This document shows, in pieces, positions 54,489 through 64,000 of a DNA stretch of 64,000 nt. How positions within the stretch are numbered: the first letter of the stretch is position 1; each line of letters begins with the position of its first letter. Location of the stretch: contig JAWHQI010000068.1 of the NCBI GenBank assembly GCA_033032865.1, positions 9,610,001 through 9,674,000 of the forward strand, read 5' to 3'. This DNA comes from Dactylorhiza incarnata (lineage: Eukaryota > Streptophyta > Magnoliopsida > Asparagales > Orchidaceae). Position numbers and translations under genes: made by a program. The notes under the pieces were generated by a model. That model worked only from the letters and a program-made list of their open reading frames with translations. It was not told the DNA's origin and ran no database searches.

Positions 54489-57400
54489 ATGAGCTCAATT
54501 CAGGAATGCATCTACCAGGAAAGCTTAAAAGATTTAAGAGATCAAGCAGAAAGAAACAATCATGACCTCGGGATCTCCTCCGACGTCATTGAGTACATGT
54601 CTGGGAATTGCAAGTTCAGCGGGGATGAGCACGAAGACGCAGTGCAACACATGCAGGATTTCTTAGCAATCTATTATACATGTATATTTAGTGGAGTTGA
54701 AAGTGACCTGCAAAAGACTCTGGCATTTTCATTCTCCTTGCATGAAAAAGCCAAAAGATGGTATTGGGATATCCGGAAAAGAGAGGTGCTCACTTGGAAA
54801 CAACTCGAAGGGAGATTTTTGCAAGAGTTTCAACATCGCACCCAAGCTTTGAATAAGTACAGGGAACTCGTAACCTTTGGACAGTGGAAGGAGGAGACGT
54901 TAGTCGATGCTTGGGAGCGTTTCCAGTCCCTGTATAGGGGATGCTACCGTGAATATCTTTCGGAAGCTTTCTTGATTCAGATTTTCTACTTTGGAGTGCT
55001 GGATAATTTCCGTCTTCTATTTGATATGGCAGCTGGAGGGGCCCTGTTTAATAAATCAGGAAAGGACGCGTGGGACGTAGTCGTGAATATTGTTCACACC
55101 AGTCAGCACTGGAGTCATGTTATTCGCCCCCCATTTACTGCTGCAGTTAATGCCGTGACATTCAAAGGAGTAGCGGACTTTTTGCCGCCAGAGCAACCAG
55201 AACAGTTAGCGACTTTGGTGGTCGGGGTATTGAACAAAATGAATGACCAATCAGTCGCAATCCAACAGCTTCGCTCTACCATTGGGACGCTGTCCGATGC
55301 TGTTTCTGAGCTTGCAAGTCAGCCTCCTGAGTCAGTGAACACCATGCGATTGAGAAGTGGGAGAAGTGTAGACAATTCTCCTCGACAGGAACCTCCTACG
55401 TGTTCGACTGACAGGCATAATGAAGAAACCCCCGAGAAGCTGGCTCAAAGTCATATTGAGCCGCATCCTGTGAGCGAGGCACAACCCTCGAAAAGTGTTG
55501 TTCACCCCCCATTCCCTCACAGACTGCGAAACGAGAAAACTGAGCAGCAATTCCGCAGATTTTTGGAAATAATGAAAGGAGTGTAGGTGAGCATACCGCT
55601 GATCGAAGCTATTTCTCAAATGCCGGGCTACTCCAAGTTTTTGAAAGATTTGATCTCAAAGCGGAAGCAGTTGGAGGATCTCAAAACCATCGACCTCACT
55701 GAGGAGTGCTCTGCCATCATTTCCAATTTACCCACTAAGTGCAAGGACCCGGGCAGCTTTACGATTCCCTGCAGGATCGGTCATCACCGTTTCAGCCAGG
55801 CACTCTGTGATTTGGGGGCATCAATCAACTTGATGCCACTCTCTATCTTTCGTGAACTCGGTGCTGGGATCTTGAAGCCAACACAAGTAATGCTGCAGCT
55901 TGCTGATCGGTCGATCAAGAAGCCGTCGGGAATCGTCGAGGACCTCACAATAGTTGTAAACGGTCTCGCTTTTCCAGCTGATTTTATCATTCTCGACATG
56001 AAGGTCGATACAAATGTTCCCATTATTTTGGGGCGGCCCTTTCTCGCTACTGCTCGTGCTATTATTAATGTGTAGCAGGGGGAGCTCACACTAAGACTGG
56101 GGGAGGATGCTATATCTTTCAACGTCCACAACCCGTCGCAACTTTTTGAAATTACAGAGTATGAACCAGCAGAAGCGCTTGAAGAATTCGATGGTCAGAA
56201 CGGTGTGGAGTTGGATGACCGCGTGATGTACCAGCATCACGAAGACGAGGAAGAAGAGGGTGCACACTCAAATCACCCTGATTTGTCACATTCAAGTGGA
56301 GAGCTCTCCAACGATTCGGCTAGCCCAAACCCATGTCCGGCTCTCAAACAACTTCCGGACTCTCTAAAGTACGTGTTTCTTGGAGAAAAAAACACACATC
56401 CGGTGATTATTTCTGCAGCCCTGTCCGCCGCTAATGAAACTGCATTATTGGGCGTGCTGAGAAGGTACCACAAGGTCTTCGGACGTTCTCTTGCTGACAT
56501 TAAGGGAATCAGCCCCACGGTCTGCATGCATAAGATCCTCCTTGAAGATCAGTACAAACCGACAGCACAGCCCCAAAGGCGGCTGAACCCGAAAATGCAA
56601 GAGGTAGTAAAGGCTGAAGTGATAAAGCTGTTGGACGCTGGCATCATTTACCCAATCAGCGATAGCAAATGGGTCAGTCCAGTTTAGGTGGTACCGAAGA
56701 AGGGAGGGATTACTGTCGTTGCCAATGAAAAGAACGAGCTGCTACCGACCCGAATGATCACCGGGTGGAGAGTCTGCATCGACTATCGCAAGCTGAACGG
56801 CGCGACGCGCAAGGACCACTTTCCGCACCCCTTTATTGATCAGATGCTAGAAAGGTTAGCGGGGCAGGATTACTACTGCTTTTTGGATGGATACTCAGGG
56901 TACAATCAGATTCTAATTGACCCATCTGATCAAGACAAGACGACATTCACATGTCCCTCTGGTACATTTGCATTCAAAAGAATGCCATTCAGACTGTGTA
57001 ATGCCCCCGCAACCTTCCAACGTTGTATGCTCGCCATCTTTGCTGACATGGTGGGGGACTTCCTCGAAGTTTTCATGGATGATTTTACTCTATTTGGCAG
57101 TAGCTTCGACATTTGCCTGGCGAATTTGGCCAAGACCTTGAAGCGGTGTGAAGACACCAATCTTGTCTTGAACTGGGAGAAATGCCACTTTATGGTGCGC
57201 GAAGGAATTGTGTTGGGACATAAAGTTTCCCGCAAAGGGCTCGAAGTGGATCAAGCAAAGGTAAGTGTCATCAGAAACCTCCCTCCACCCATGTCAGTGA
57301 AAGGTATTCGAAGTTTTCTTGGTCATGTGGGCTTCTATCGAAGGTTCATCAAGGACTTTTCCTCCATTTCAAAGCCGTTATCTCGCCTGCTGGTTAAGGA

Positions 57401-59261
57401 TGTTCCCTTCCACTTCAACGAAGCATGCATGCAAGCCTTCGAAACTTTACGGGGACAACTCATCTCTGCCCCAATTTTGGTGGCACCCGACTGGACTTTA
57501 CCTTTTATCATCATGTGCGACGCAAGTGATGTGGCCGTAGGTGCTGTGCTCGGTCAAAAGAAAGATAAGACTTTTCACACTATTGCGTATGCCAGTCGAA
57601 CTCTCAACAGTGCACAAGCAAATTATACCACAACAGAGAAAGAAATGCTAGCCGTGGTCTTCGCCTGTGAAAAGTTTCACTCATATTTGGTACTTTCCGA
57701 AGTGATCGTGTACACGGACCATGCCGCTCTCAGGTATCTTTTCAGTAAGAAAGAATCCAAATCGCGTCTGATTCGTTGGATTTTACTTTTGCAGGAATAC
57801 AATCTGGAAATCAAAGACAAGAAGGGGGTGGAGAATGTGATTGCTGATCATCTCTCGCGTTTGGAGTACGACACTCCCAACAGCGTTGCGGAGGAAACGG
57901 ACGACTATTTCCCGGATGAGAAGTTATTCGCAATTACTGCGTCTTCTCCAACCGCACCTTGGTACGCAGATATTGCTAATTACTTGGCTTGCAAAACGTT
58001 CTCCCCGAATCTGTCCCCCCAGCAAAGACGGAAGCTTGCCTCTGACTCAAAATACTATTTTTGGGAAGACCCGCTCTTATTCCACACGTGCAGCGATGGG
58101 ATTATTAGGCGTTGCATTCCGGAAGCTGAGTTTCATTCTATATTACAGCACTGTCATGACAGAGAAGCTGGCGGGCACTTCGGGGCCGTTCGAACAGCAC
58201 GAAAAATCCTGCAATGTGGATTGTTTTGGCCGACCCTCTTCCGGGACGCCCATACCTATGTTACCAAGTGCGATGAATGCCAAAGGACCGGAAATATTTC
58301 CCGGCGTGACGAGATGCCCCTTAATAACATGTTGGTCTGCGAACCCTTTGATGTCTGGGGAATAGACTTCATGGGTCCCTTCCCGATGTCTCATGGTAAG
58401 CATTACATTATTGTGGCAGTTGATTATGTCTCAAAGTGGGTGGAAGCTGAAGCGGTGGCCACGAATGATGCCAACACAGTGCTACATTTCATCCACAAGA
58501 ATATCTTTTCCAGGTTTGGGACGCCGAGAACGATCATCAGCGACGGCGGTAGTCACTTTTGCAATAAGCAGTTTGTGCAACTTATGAAAAAGTTCGGGGT
58601 CCATCATAAGATTTCTTTGGCATACCACCCCCAAACATGTGGGCAAGTCGAAGTTTCCAACCGTGAGCTCAAGCGAATAATTGAGAAAGCAATACATTCA
58701 AATAGGAAGGAGTGGGCTAAAAAGGTCGACGATGCATTATGGGCTTACCGGACTGCGTTCAAAACACCCATAGGCATGACTCCGTTTCAATTGGTATATG
58801 GCAAGGCATGCCACCTTCCGGTGGAGCTGGAGCATAAAGCATTATGGGCAACCAAATTGTTGAACATGGACATTGGAGCCGCGGCCGAGGTGCGTCGTTC
58901 TCAACTCAACGAGTTAGAGGAGCTTCGTCATTTCGCTTATGAAAACGCTCGTATTTACAAGGAGAAAACGAAGAAATGGCACGATCGGCATATCATTCCT
59001 AAGGAGTTCAAAATTGGAGACCAAGTGCTGCTCTACAACTCTCGTCTCCGCCTCTTCCCTGGGAAGTTAAAATCGAGGTGGAGTGGTCCTTTCTCCGTGA
59101 CCGCCGTCTCCCCCTTTGGTTCCATAGAAACATCTGGAGATAAGGGGGACAAGTTTAAGGTCAATGGACATCGGCTGAAGTTATACGATGGTGCCACTAT
59201 AAACAAGGAATGTCAGTTGTTGACATTGGGAGATAGACATCATTCAAGCACCGGCAGCTGA
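54489..59261 (+). pseudogene. Element E gag-pol, one frame with three TAG codons
   Basis: From ATG 54489 (MSSIQECIYQES) a single frame of 1590 sense and amber codons runs to TGA at 59259; the frame upstream is LTR leader. Gag: KRWYWDIRKREVLTWKQLEG, DAWERFQSLYRGC, DMAAGGALFNKS. TAG at 55584. Protease CDLGASINLMPLSI at about codon 440, IILGRPFLATARA, then TAG at 56073. RT: TAG at 56685 between SPV and [20 protein letters not shown], catalytic FMDDF at about codon 862. RNase [29 protein letters not shown]. Integrase: AGGHFG...[29 protein letters not shown] (35 residues between D and E), C-terminal [11 protein letters not shown]. All other core motifs look intact. Whether the ambers inactivate it or are read through is open. 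Confidence 0.85.
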
Positions 59262-61038
59262 TTTTCCCTTCTTGTTTCTTATTGTTGCAAAACTCTATTT
59301 TTGAGTATTTCTTTTTAATTCCTGCACTCTTTATAAACACTGTTAATACAGGTATTTGGTCCAGCTTAAGGACGTTAAATGAAAGCGCTACTGGGAGACA
59401 ACCCAGATTTCCGTTTTCGTATTTCTTTTTTTAGTTCAGCTTTTATATTTGCTTTTGTTGCCTTGAGTTTGTGCTTGCAGGTTTCGTGTTCGATGGCGGA
59501 TGCTGCGGACTACTCTTGATCGTAAACGCCAATCGTCTGGTATGCTCATTTCTGAGCATTGGGTAACACTTCCTCCCCTCTTTCAGCTTCAAATTTCTAG
59601 ATATCGTGTTTAGCTTAAGTCTGGGGGAGCGGTTGTTATTATCCACTGTGCACGAGCTGCATTGCATACTAGAAGGTTGCTTTTTATTTTTCATTATCAT
59701 TATCATTGTTGCATTCCTTACACACCACTTCACCCACTTGAGTGCGTGCTTTTCTTTTTGTTGTTCCGTTTAAAATTAGTTTGGTTGGAATGTGAAATAG
59801 TTTGTTAACATAGGAATTATTATTTGGAGCACGATGTCGACTCATGTAGTGTACTAGTCACGTCGCATGTTATGGTAGAATTTGAGTAGAACTAGATTTT
59901 CTTTATGCATCTAATTTATATTTAGTATTTCTGCGTAAATTTAGATTTAGTATACTCAAATGCTGAATTTGTATGAAATTGACGATAACCCGGTATTGTG
60001 TGTGCACGATTGCTAGTCGTGTGTTGCTCGAGTCGGGAGGAAGGTTTATCTTTCTCGTGGGCTAAGAACTTGCCCCAAGCGACTCTCGAAGCATTGGTGA
60101 GAGCGACTCGTCGAGTTAAAAATGACGTAGGCCACCATTTGGCTAGTTTGAGCTTTGTTGTTCCATGTCCATTTCATTCACCTTTGCGAGCCAAATTTGT
60201 GCCTACCAATCCTTTGTTCAGCTCCTCTTCATCCACCAAAGCCTGAAGCCTATCCTACACCCGCAACCAAATTGTTTTTAACTGCGCTCATAAGTCTCAA
60301 TATGCGTGTCGTGTGGAATCATTTTGTTATGAAGGGAAAATATTGTCTATCCGCTGACTTTGAACCAACCGGAGGATACATAAAAGAAGAAAAAATATGT
60401 AAAAGAAAAAAAAAACAGTAGTTTGAAAAAAAAGTCCTCCCGAGCTAAAAACAGAAAATCTGTTGGTGTTTGTGAAGTAGGCCGTGTGCACACCTGGTTT
60501 TCATGATAAGTCTGGGGGTGTGTCACACGAGTGTAGTTTGTGGTTTTGTGGGGTGCAGCGTTCCGATAGCTCACTTGGGTTGCGCAGCCATCGTGTTTAA
60601 CTTTGAATATCATACCGTAACCTAAGCCTCGTTTTAATCCTATAAGTCCTACTGATTTGATTTGCGAGTTTTCTAGCGCCGTGGAGAGAGTGTGACCGGG
60701 CGAGCGTATGGTTCACGACGTTGATGGATTTCAGCGGAGTTATTCCTAAGCCCCGATCTTTTGCAACACCCGCCTCAGTGTCTCGTCACTTTCATACTGG
60801 GCATGATCGTCAAATTCTTCATAATTCACCAACTGAGTAGGACTAAATCTTTACTTACGCTTTAATACTTATGTAAATTAGTTAGCATAATTAGAATCTT
60901 CTTCTACTAGAATTTCTACTCGCATGCGTACGTTACTTCGCACCGTACTCCCTTGTGTAATTCTCTATGTTAGCTATCGTTTTCACATTCCACCGGATTC
61001 GTTTGCTCGGGACGCGCAAACAGTTAAGTCTGGGGGTG
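59262..61038 (+). other. E 3' untranslated region with three polypurine tracts
   Basis: No ORF of note. TTAAGTCTGGGGGAG at 59615-59629, AAGTCTGGGGGTG at 60508-60520, and the identical 13-mer at 61026-61038 touching the LTR. From about 59480 on it matches D's 3' UTR in reverse orientation (11398-12950). Confidence 0.75.
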
Positions 61039-62548
61039 TGATGAGTCCTGATCATATATACATTTATGGACTCATCCGGGCCGTTATTTTGTCAATATCA
61101 CGCACTTTAGCCTTATTATAGTTTATATTTGATAACCCATGCTAGGTGCACATTTAGGCCCACTTTGGTGTGTTTTCGTGTGTATTATCTTTAGTAGTAT
61201 TCATATGTTGTTAAGTGCCACTTTCAGTGGCTAGATCTGTGTTTGTGCTGGAATAGGAGGCGTGCAAGTGTTTCCGGTGCAATTCTGCACAGGAACACTG
61301 CGCACGATCACTTGTTCTAGTGCGCACGACCACCGGTCGTGCGCCACTAATCGTGCGCACTTAACCCTTTTTCACGAGTTCTGTCTGGTGCAGTGCGCAC
61401 GACCATCGACTCCAGTGCACACGACCATCGGTCGTGCGCCACTGCTCGTGCGCATTGACCATTAAATTTCTGAGTTCTGTTTGCTGTAGTGCGCACGACC
61501 ATCAACTCCAGTGCGCACGACCACCGGTCGTGCGCCACTGGTCGTGCGAACATTGTATTTTATAATTTCGTCTCTTGCAGGTTCTGTCCAGGCAGTGCGC
61601 ACGATCGCAGAATTCCAGTGCGCACGACCACTGGTCGTGCGCCAATGATCGTGCGCAGTATTCAATCCAGCGCCTATTTAAATGCCTGTTGCGATTTTAG
61701 GGCGGATCGATCATTCCGGGAGCGAGGTTCCTGTTCCGTACGCCGCCGACCACCGCCCTGGAACGCCCCTACTTCATCTTCAACCCAAGGGGAAGCCTCC
61801 TCCATCCATTCCAAGCCTTCCTCCATCGTCCGTGAGTGTTCTCCATCGTCCGCAAGCCTCCAAGCAACCATTTTCGCTTTCCGCCCGGTGAGAAGAAGAA
61901 GAGACCTTGAGTCGAAGACGACGGAGCACGTAGGGAGATTGTGACAGCTCTCTACGCCGGAAGCATTGCCCGTCCGAGTCCGGAGGTAGCCCGACAACCT
62001 ACCATTCCGGCCGTGAACGGCCGCTAGTCTTCACCGCCGGTTATTTCTTTCTTCTTTCCCTTCATTGCACTCTTTGAACCATGTACTAGATGAATATTGT
62101 AATATTTACTTTGATGAAAATGAATATTTCTTTGTTTTTCTCCATGGTTTGCTCATGATTCATTCCGTTCTCACTCACTCACTCGCACACGCACGCAAGG
62201 TGTTTGCTCTGTGTTAGCAAAAGCTAACGACGGTTGTGAAGAGGTGTTTGCGACCCTCACCCTTTCGCACTTGAGTTCACTTCATCCGCCTCACGAAGCA
62301 CGGCATCGCAGCCGTTGCATCCACCTCACTTTGCGAAGCGGTGTTCTCGACCCGCATCTCTGTTGTTGTTGTTAAAATTAGGAAAACCAACCAAAAACCC
62401 CTCTTTGTGTTTGTGAAACGCTTGTGTAACAATAATCACTGCGCGATTCGTTCACCCATCCTGCATTCCTCAAGAGACCGACATCCGGGGAATTTATTCT
62501 CCACAATTATTACTTGACAGCGACCGGTGCACTTGCCGACGCGCATCA
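61039..62548 (+). repeat. Element E 3' LTR
   Basis: Same length as the 5' copy. The second palindrome has one arm mutated (GCGCACGACC to GCACACGACC, at about 61418). The TATA box is at 61674-61683. Confidence 0.95.
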
Positions 62549-63055
62549 ATTCCGCTCCCGGGCTCTCACCTAGACGGGGGGTTCAGGTTGATCTCTGGAG
62601 AGGTTGGCAAGGTTGGATATGTTGGTGCTGGAATGCCCCAGATCGATTCCGCTCACGGGCTCTCACCTAGACAGGGGGTTCAGGTTGATCTCTGGAGAGG
62701 CTGGCAAGGTTGGATATGTTGGTGCTGGAATTCCCCAGATCGATTCCGCTCCCGGGCTCTCACCTAGACGGGGGGTTCAGGTTGATCTCTGGAGAGGCTG
62801 GCAAGGTTGGATATGTTGGCGCTGGAATGCCCCAGATCGATTCCGCTCCCGGGCTCTCACCTAGACGGGGGGTTCAGGTTGATCTCTGGAGAGGCTGGCA
62901 AGGTTGGATATGTTGGTGCTGGAATGCCCCAGATCGATTCCTCTCCCGGGCTCTCACCTAGACGGGGGGTTCAGGTTGATCTCTGGAGAGGCTGGCAAGG
63001 TTGGATATGTTGGTGCAGGAATGCCCCAGATCAATTCCGCTCCCGGGCTCTCTGG
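62549..63055 (+). repeat. 97-bp tandem repeats of C2, right of E
   Basis: About five units (TTGGTGCTGGAATGCC near 62618, 62715, 62812, 62909, 63006), each with a stop-free three-frame rotation producing overlapping 85-codon frames that are not genes. Confidence 0.9.
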
Positions 63056-63585
63056 AACGGCTGACAAGGGTGACAGGTCTATGCTAGAATGCTCAGTCTC
63101 GCTCGGCGGATCGGCTCGCTCGGCAAAGAGGGATTTCGCACGATACTATGCGAGTGGCGAGAAATAATCCTATGCGATCCAGAACATCCAGTTCTTGGCG
63201 GAAAGGTTGTCGGCTCTGAGTTAGGGGCGAGCTCCCGCCCAGAGGAAAAATGCCCCACGAAGACGAAGAAAATACGCATACCTAAAAGCATAGTAATCCT
63301 AAGGCGAACGGCGAAAGACCAGAGCAGCCAAAACGTCCTACGCATATCTATCCAATAAAGCACGGCGCGAGAACGACCGCCGCGAGAATAAACCCCGCGA
63401 AGGTGGATATCGAGATAAGCGAGGACGAGACCTTCGACAAGTGAAAATGAAAATAAGAATGGGAAAGCATAGTGGACAACAGAATCTGCATTCTATACTT
63501 CACACTTCGGTTACAATCTTCGGCGATCTCGCCGATCAAAAATTACATCACAAAAAGGAGAATGGCGGCGAGCTTCAGGAACCGC
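63056..63585. other. C2 tail before F
   Basis: No recognised gene. GGCGAG/CTCGCC-rich like the same region of C1 (24346-25006). The antisense gene of C1 would start farther right, so it is not reached here. Confidence 0.5.
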
Positions 63586-64000
63586 TGATGAGTCTGGTTT
63601 ATACAGTGATTTTCGGCCTCATTTGGGTTTGTTTTAGTGTCATTGCACTTCATTTGCTGTTCATATACGCTTATATTGATAGCATGGAGTTGCTGCGCCT
63701 TTTGTGCAATCCTTCCCCCTTTGTGGCATATTTTTCCTATATATTACTGTATGCCTGTGTTATGGATCCGGTGATGTGCGTGGATCGGGGTTATTTGTAC
63801 TTTTCCTGCAGGTCCTGGGATCGTGTGCACGTTCGGGTTGGTGCGGGGCGATTTTTGGCCTAAAAAGCCTCTGATCGTGCGCATTCCTTCGCGCACGATC
63901 AGGCGCACGACCATTGGTCGTGCGTTAATTCCCAGCCCAGATCGAGATCGGTGCGAAGGTATGCGCACGATCACAGGCATTTCTTCGCGCACGACCATTG
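63586..64000 (+). mobile_element. Element F, start of an Athila-like LTR
   Basis: TGATGAGTCTGGTTTATACAG parallels the TGATGAGTCCTG start of D and E, and the same palindrome type follows about 300 bases on. Only the first 415 bases are in the window; no TATA box, primer site or coding part is seen. Left flank ACCGC would be the duplication. Confidence 0.55.
63873..63923. promoter_or_regulatory. Hairpin and palindrome in F LTR
   Basis: GATCGTGCGC-(8 nt)-GCGCACGATC at 63873-63900 is a perfect 10-base stem. GCACGACC-ATT-GGTCGTGC follows at 63905-63923. More half-sites continue to the window end. Confidence 0.65.

Larger units (their letters stand above)
52786..62548 (+). mobile_element. Gypsy element E, Athila type, young
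   Basis: 9763 bp with 1510-bp LTRs (52786-54295 and 61039-62548), perfect duplication, Athila primer site and polypurine tract. One long gag-pol frame is broken only by three TAG codons. By eye at least nine substitutions separate the LTRs (about 0.6 percent). No extra ORF follows pol. At a commonly used plant rate of 1.3e-8 per site per year that is a few hundred thousand years; the rate for this species is unknown. Confidence 0.9.
46109..63585 (+). mobile_element. Gypsy element C2, Tat/Retand-like, interrupted by E
   Basis: Same family as C1: 796 bp LTR with the same ends, same gag/pol order, and the same 3' tandem repeat. Inserted in G (left flank ATCTT). E interrupts the repeat array at 52786-62548, and F probably cuts the tail at 63586. 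The 3' LTR is not in the window. Better preserved than C1: pol is one frame with four or so stops. Confidence 0.85.

Noticed and set aside
63441..63863. 140-codon ORF at the right end
   Set aside because: It crosses the C2/F junction and has no recognisable domain.

Overview
This is a eukaryotic, almost certainly angiosperm, intergenic window built almost entirely of nested LTR retrotransposons. I found no host gene, tRNA, rRNA or CRISPR array. The plant assignment rests on the element types: Copia elements of the SIRE and Angela kinds, Gypsy Athila elements with their characteristic primer site, and Tat/Retand-like Gypsy elements with a second RNase H and an antisense extra ORF. Density and nesting depth suggest a large genome or pericentromeric DNA. 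I cannot name the species. Element letters below are my own labels.

Left nest (1-32668). Copia element A is split inside its reverse transcriptase at base 36. The two halves of one RT reading frame lie at 1-36 and from 30578, with B between them (flanks GAGGT/TAGGT). B is a SIRE-like Copia with gag remnants, no pol and an antisense ORF. Its 3' LTR is split by C1, a Tat/Retand-like Gypsy at 8742-29868 (flanks CTACC/CTAGC). C1's gag is split by D, a minus-strand Athila-family element at 9915-17867 (perfect GTCGC duplication). D has no pol, but has a zinc-knuckle ORF and an ATHILA ORF-1-type ORF. LTR divergence falls inward from C1 (roughly 5 percent) to D (roughly 1 percent), as nesting requires.

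Middle (32669-34130). A decayed hAT transposon 3' end carries the transposase dimerisation region on the minus strand. It abuts a minus-strand LTR related to that of C1.

Right nest (34131-64000). Angela-like Copia H (minus strand) is interrupted in RT by G, a degenerate Athila. G is interrupted by C2, a sibling of C1, and C2 by E, a young Athila at 52786-62548 (perfect ATTCC duplication; LTRs about 0.6 percent apart). C2 is probably interrupted again by F, whose LTR runs off the window end.

Common design. Most LTRs here carry an amplified, family-specific, CpG-rich motif (often palindromic) upstream of a TATA box: GCACGACC-N3-GGTCGTGC in D, E and F; GTCACG-NN-CGTGAC in G; CTACCGC/GCGGTAG in B; GGCGAGTGGA direct repeats in A. 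A second motif, TTCGACGAA, recurs in LTRs of unrelated Copia (B, H) and Gypsy (C1, G) elements. In B and D the same motif-plus-TATA module appears again inside the element, before the non-pol ORF. C1 has two antisense TATA-ATG units with clear GT-AG introns. D and E share LTRs, primer site, polypurine tracts and 3' UTR, so they look like a dependent/helper pair.
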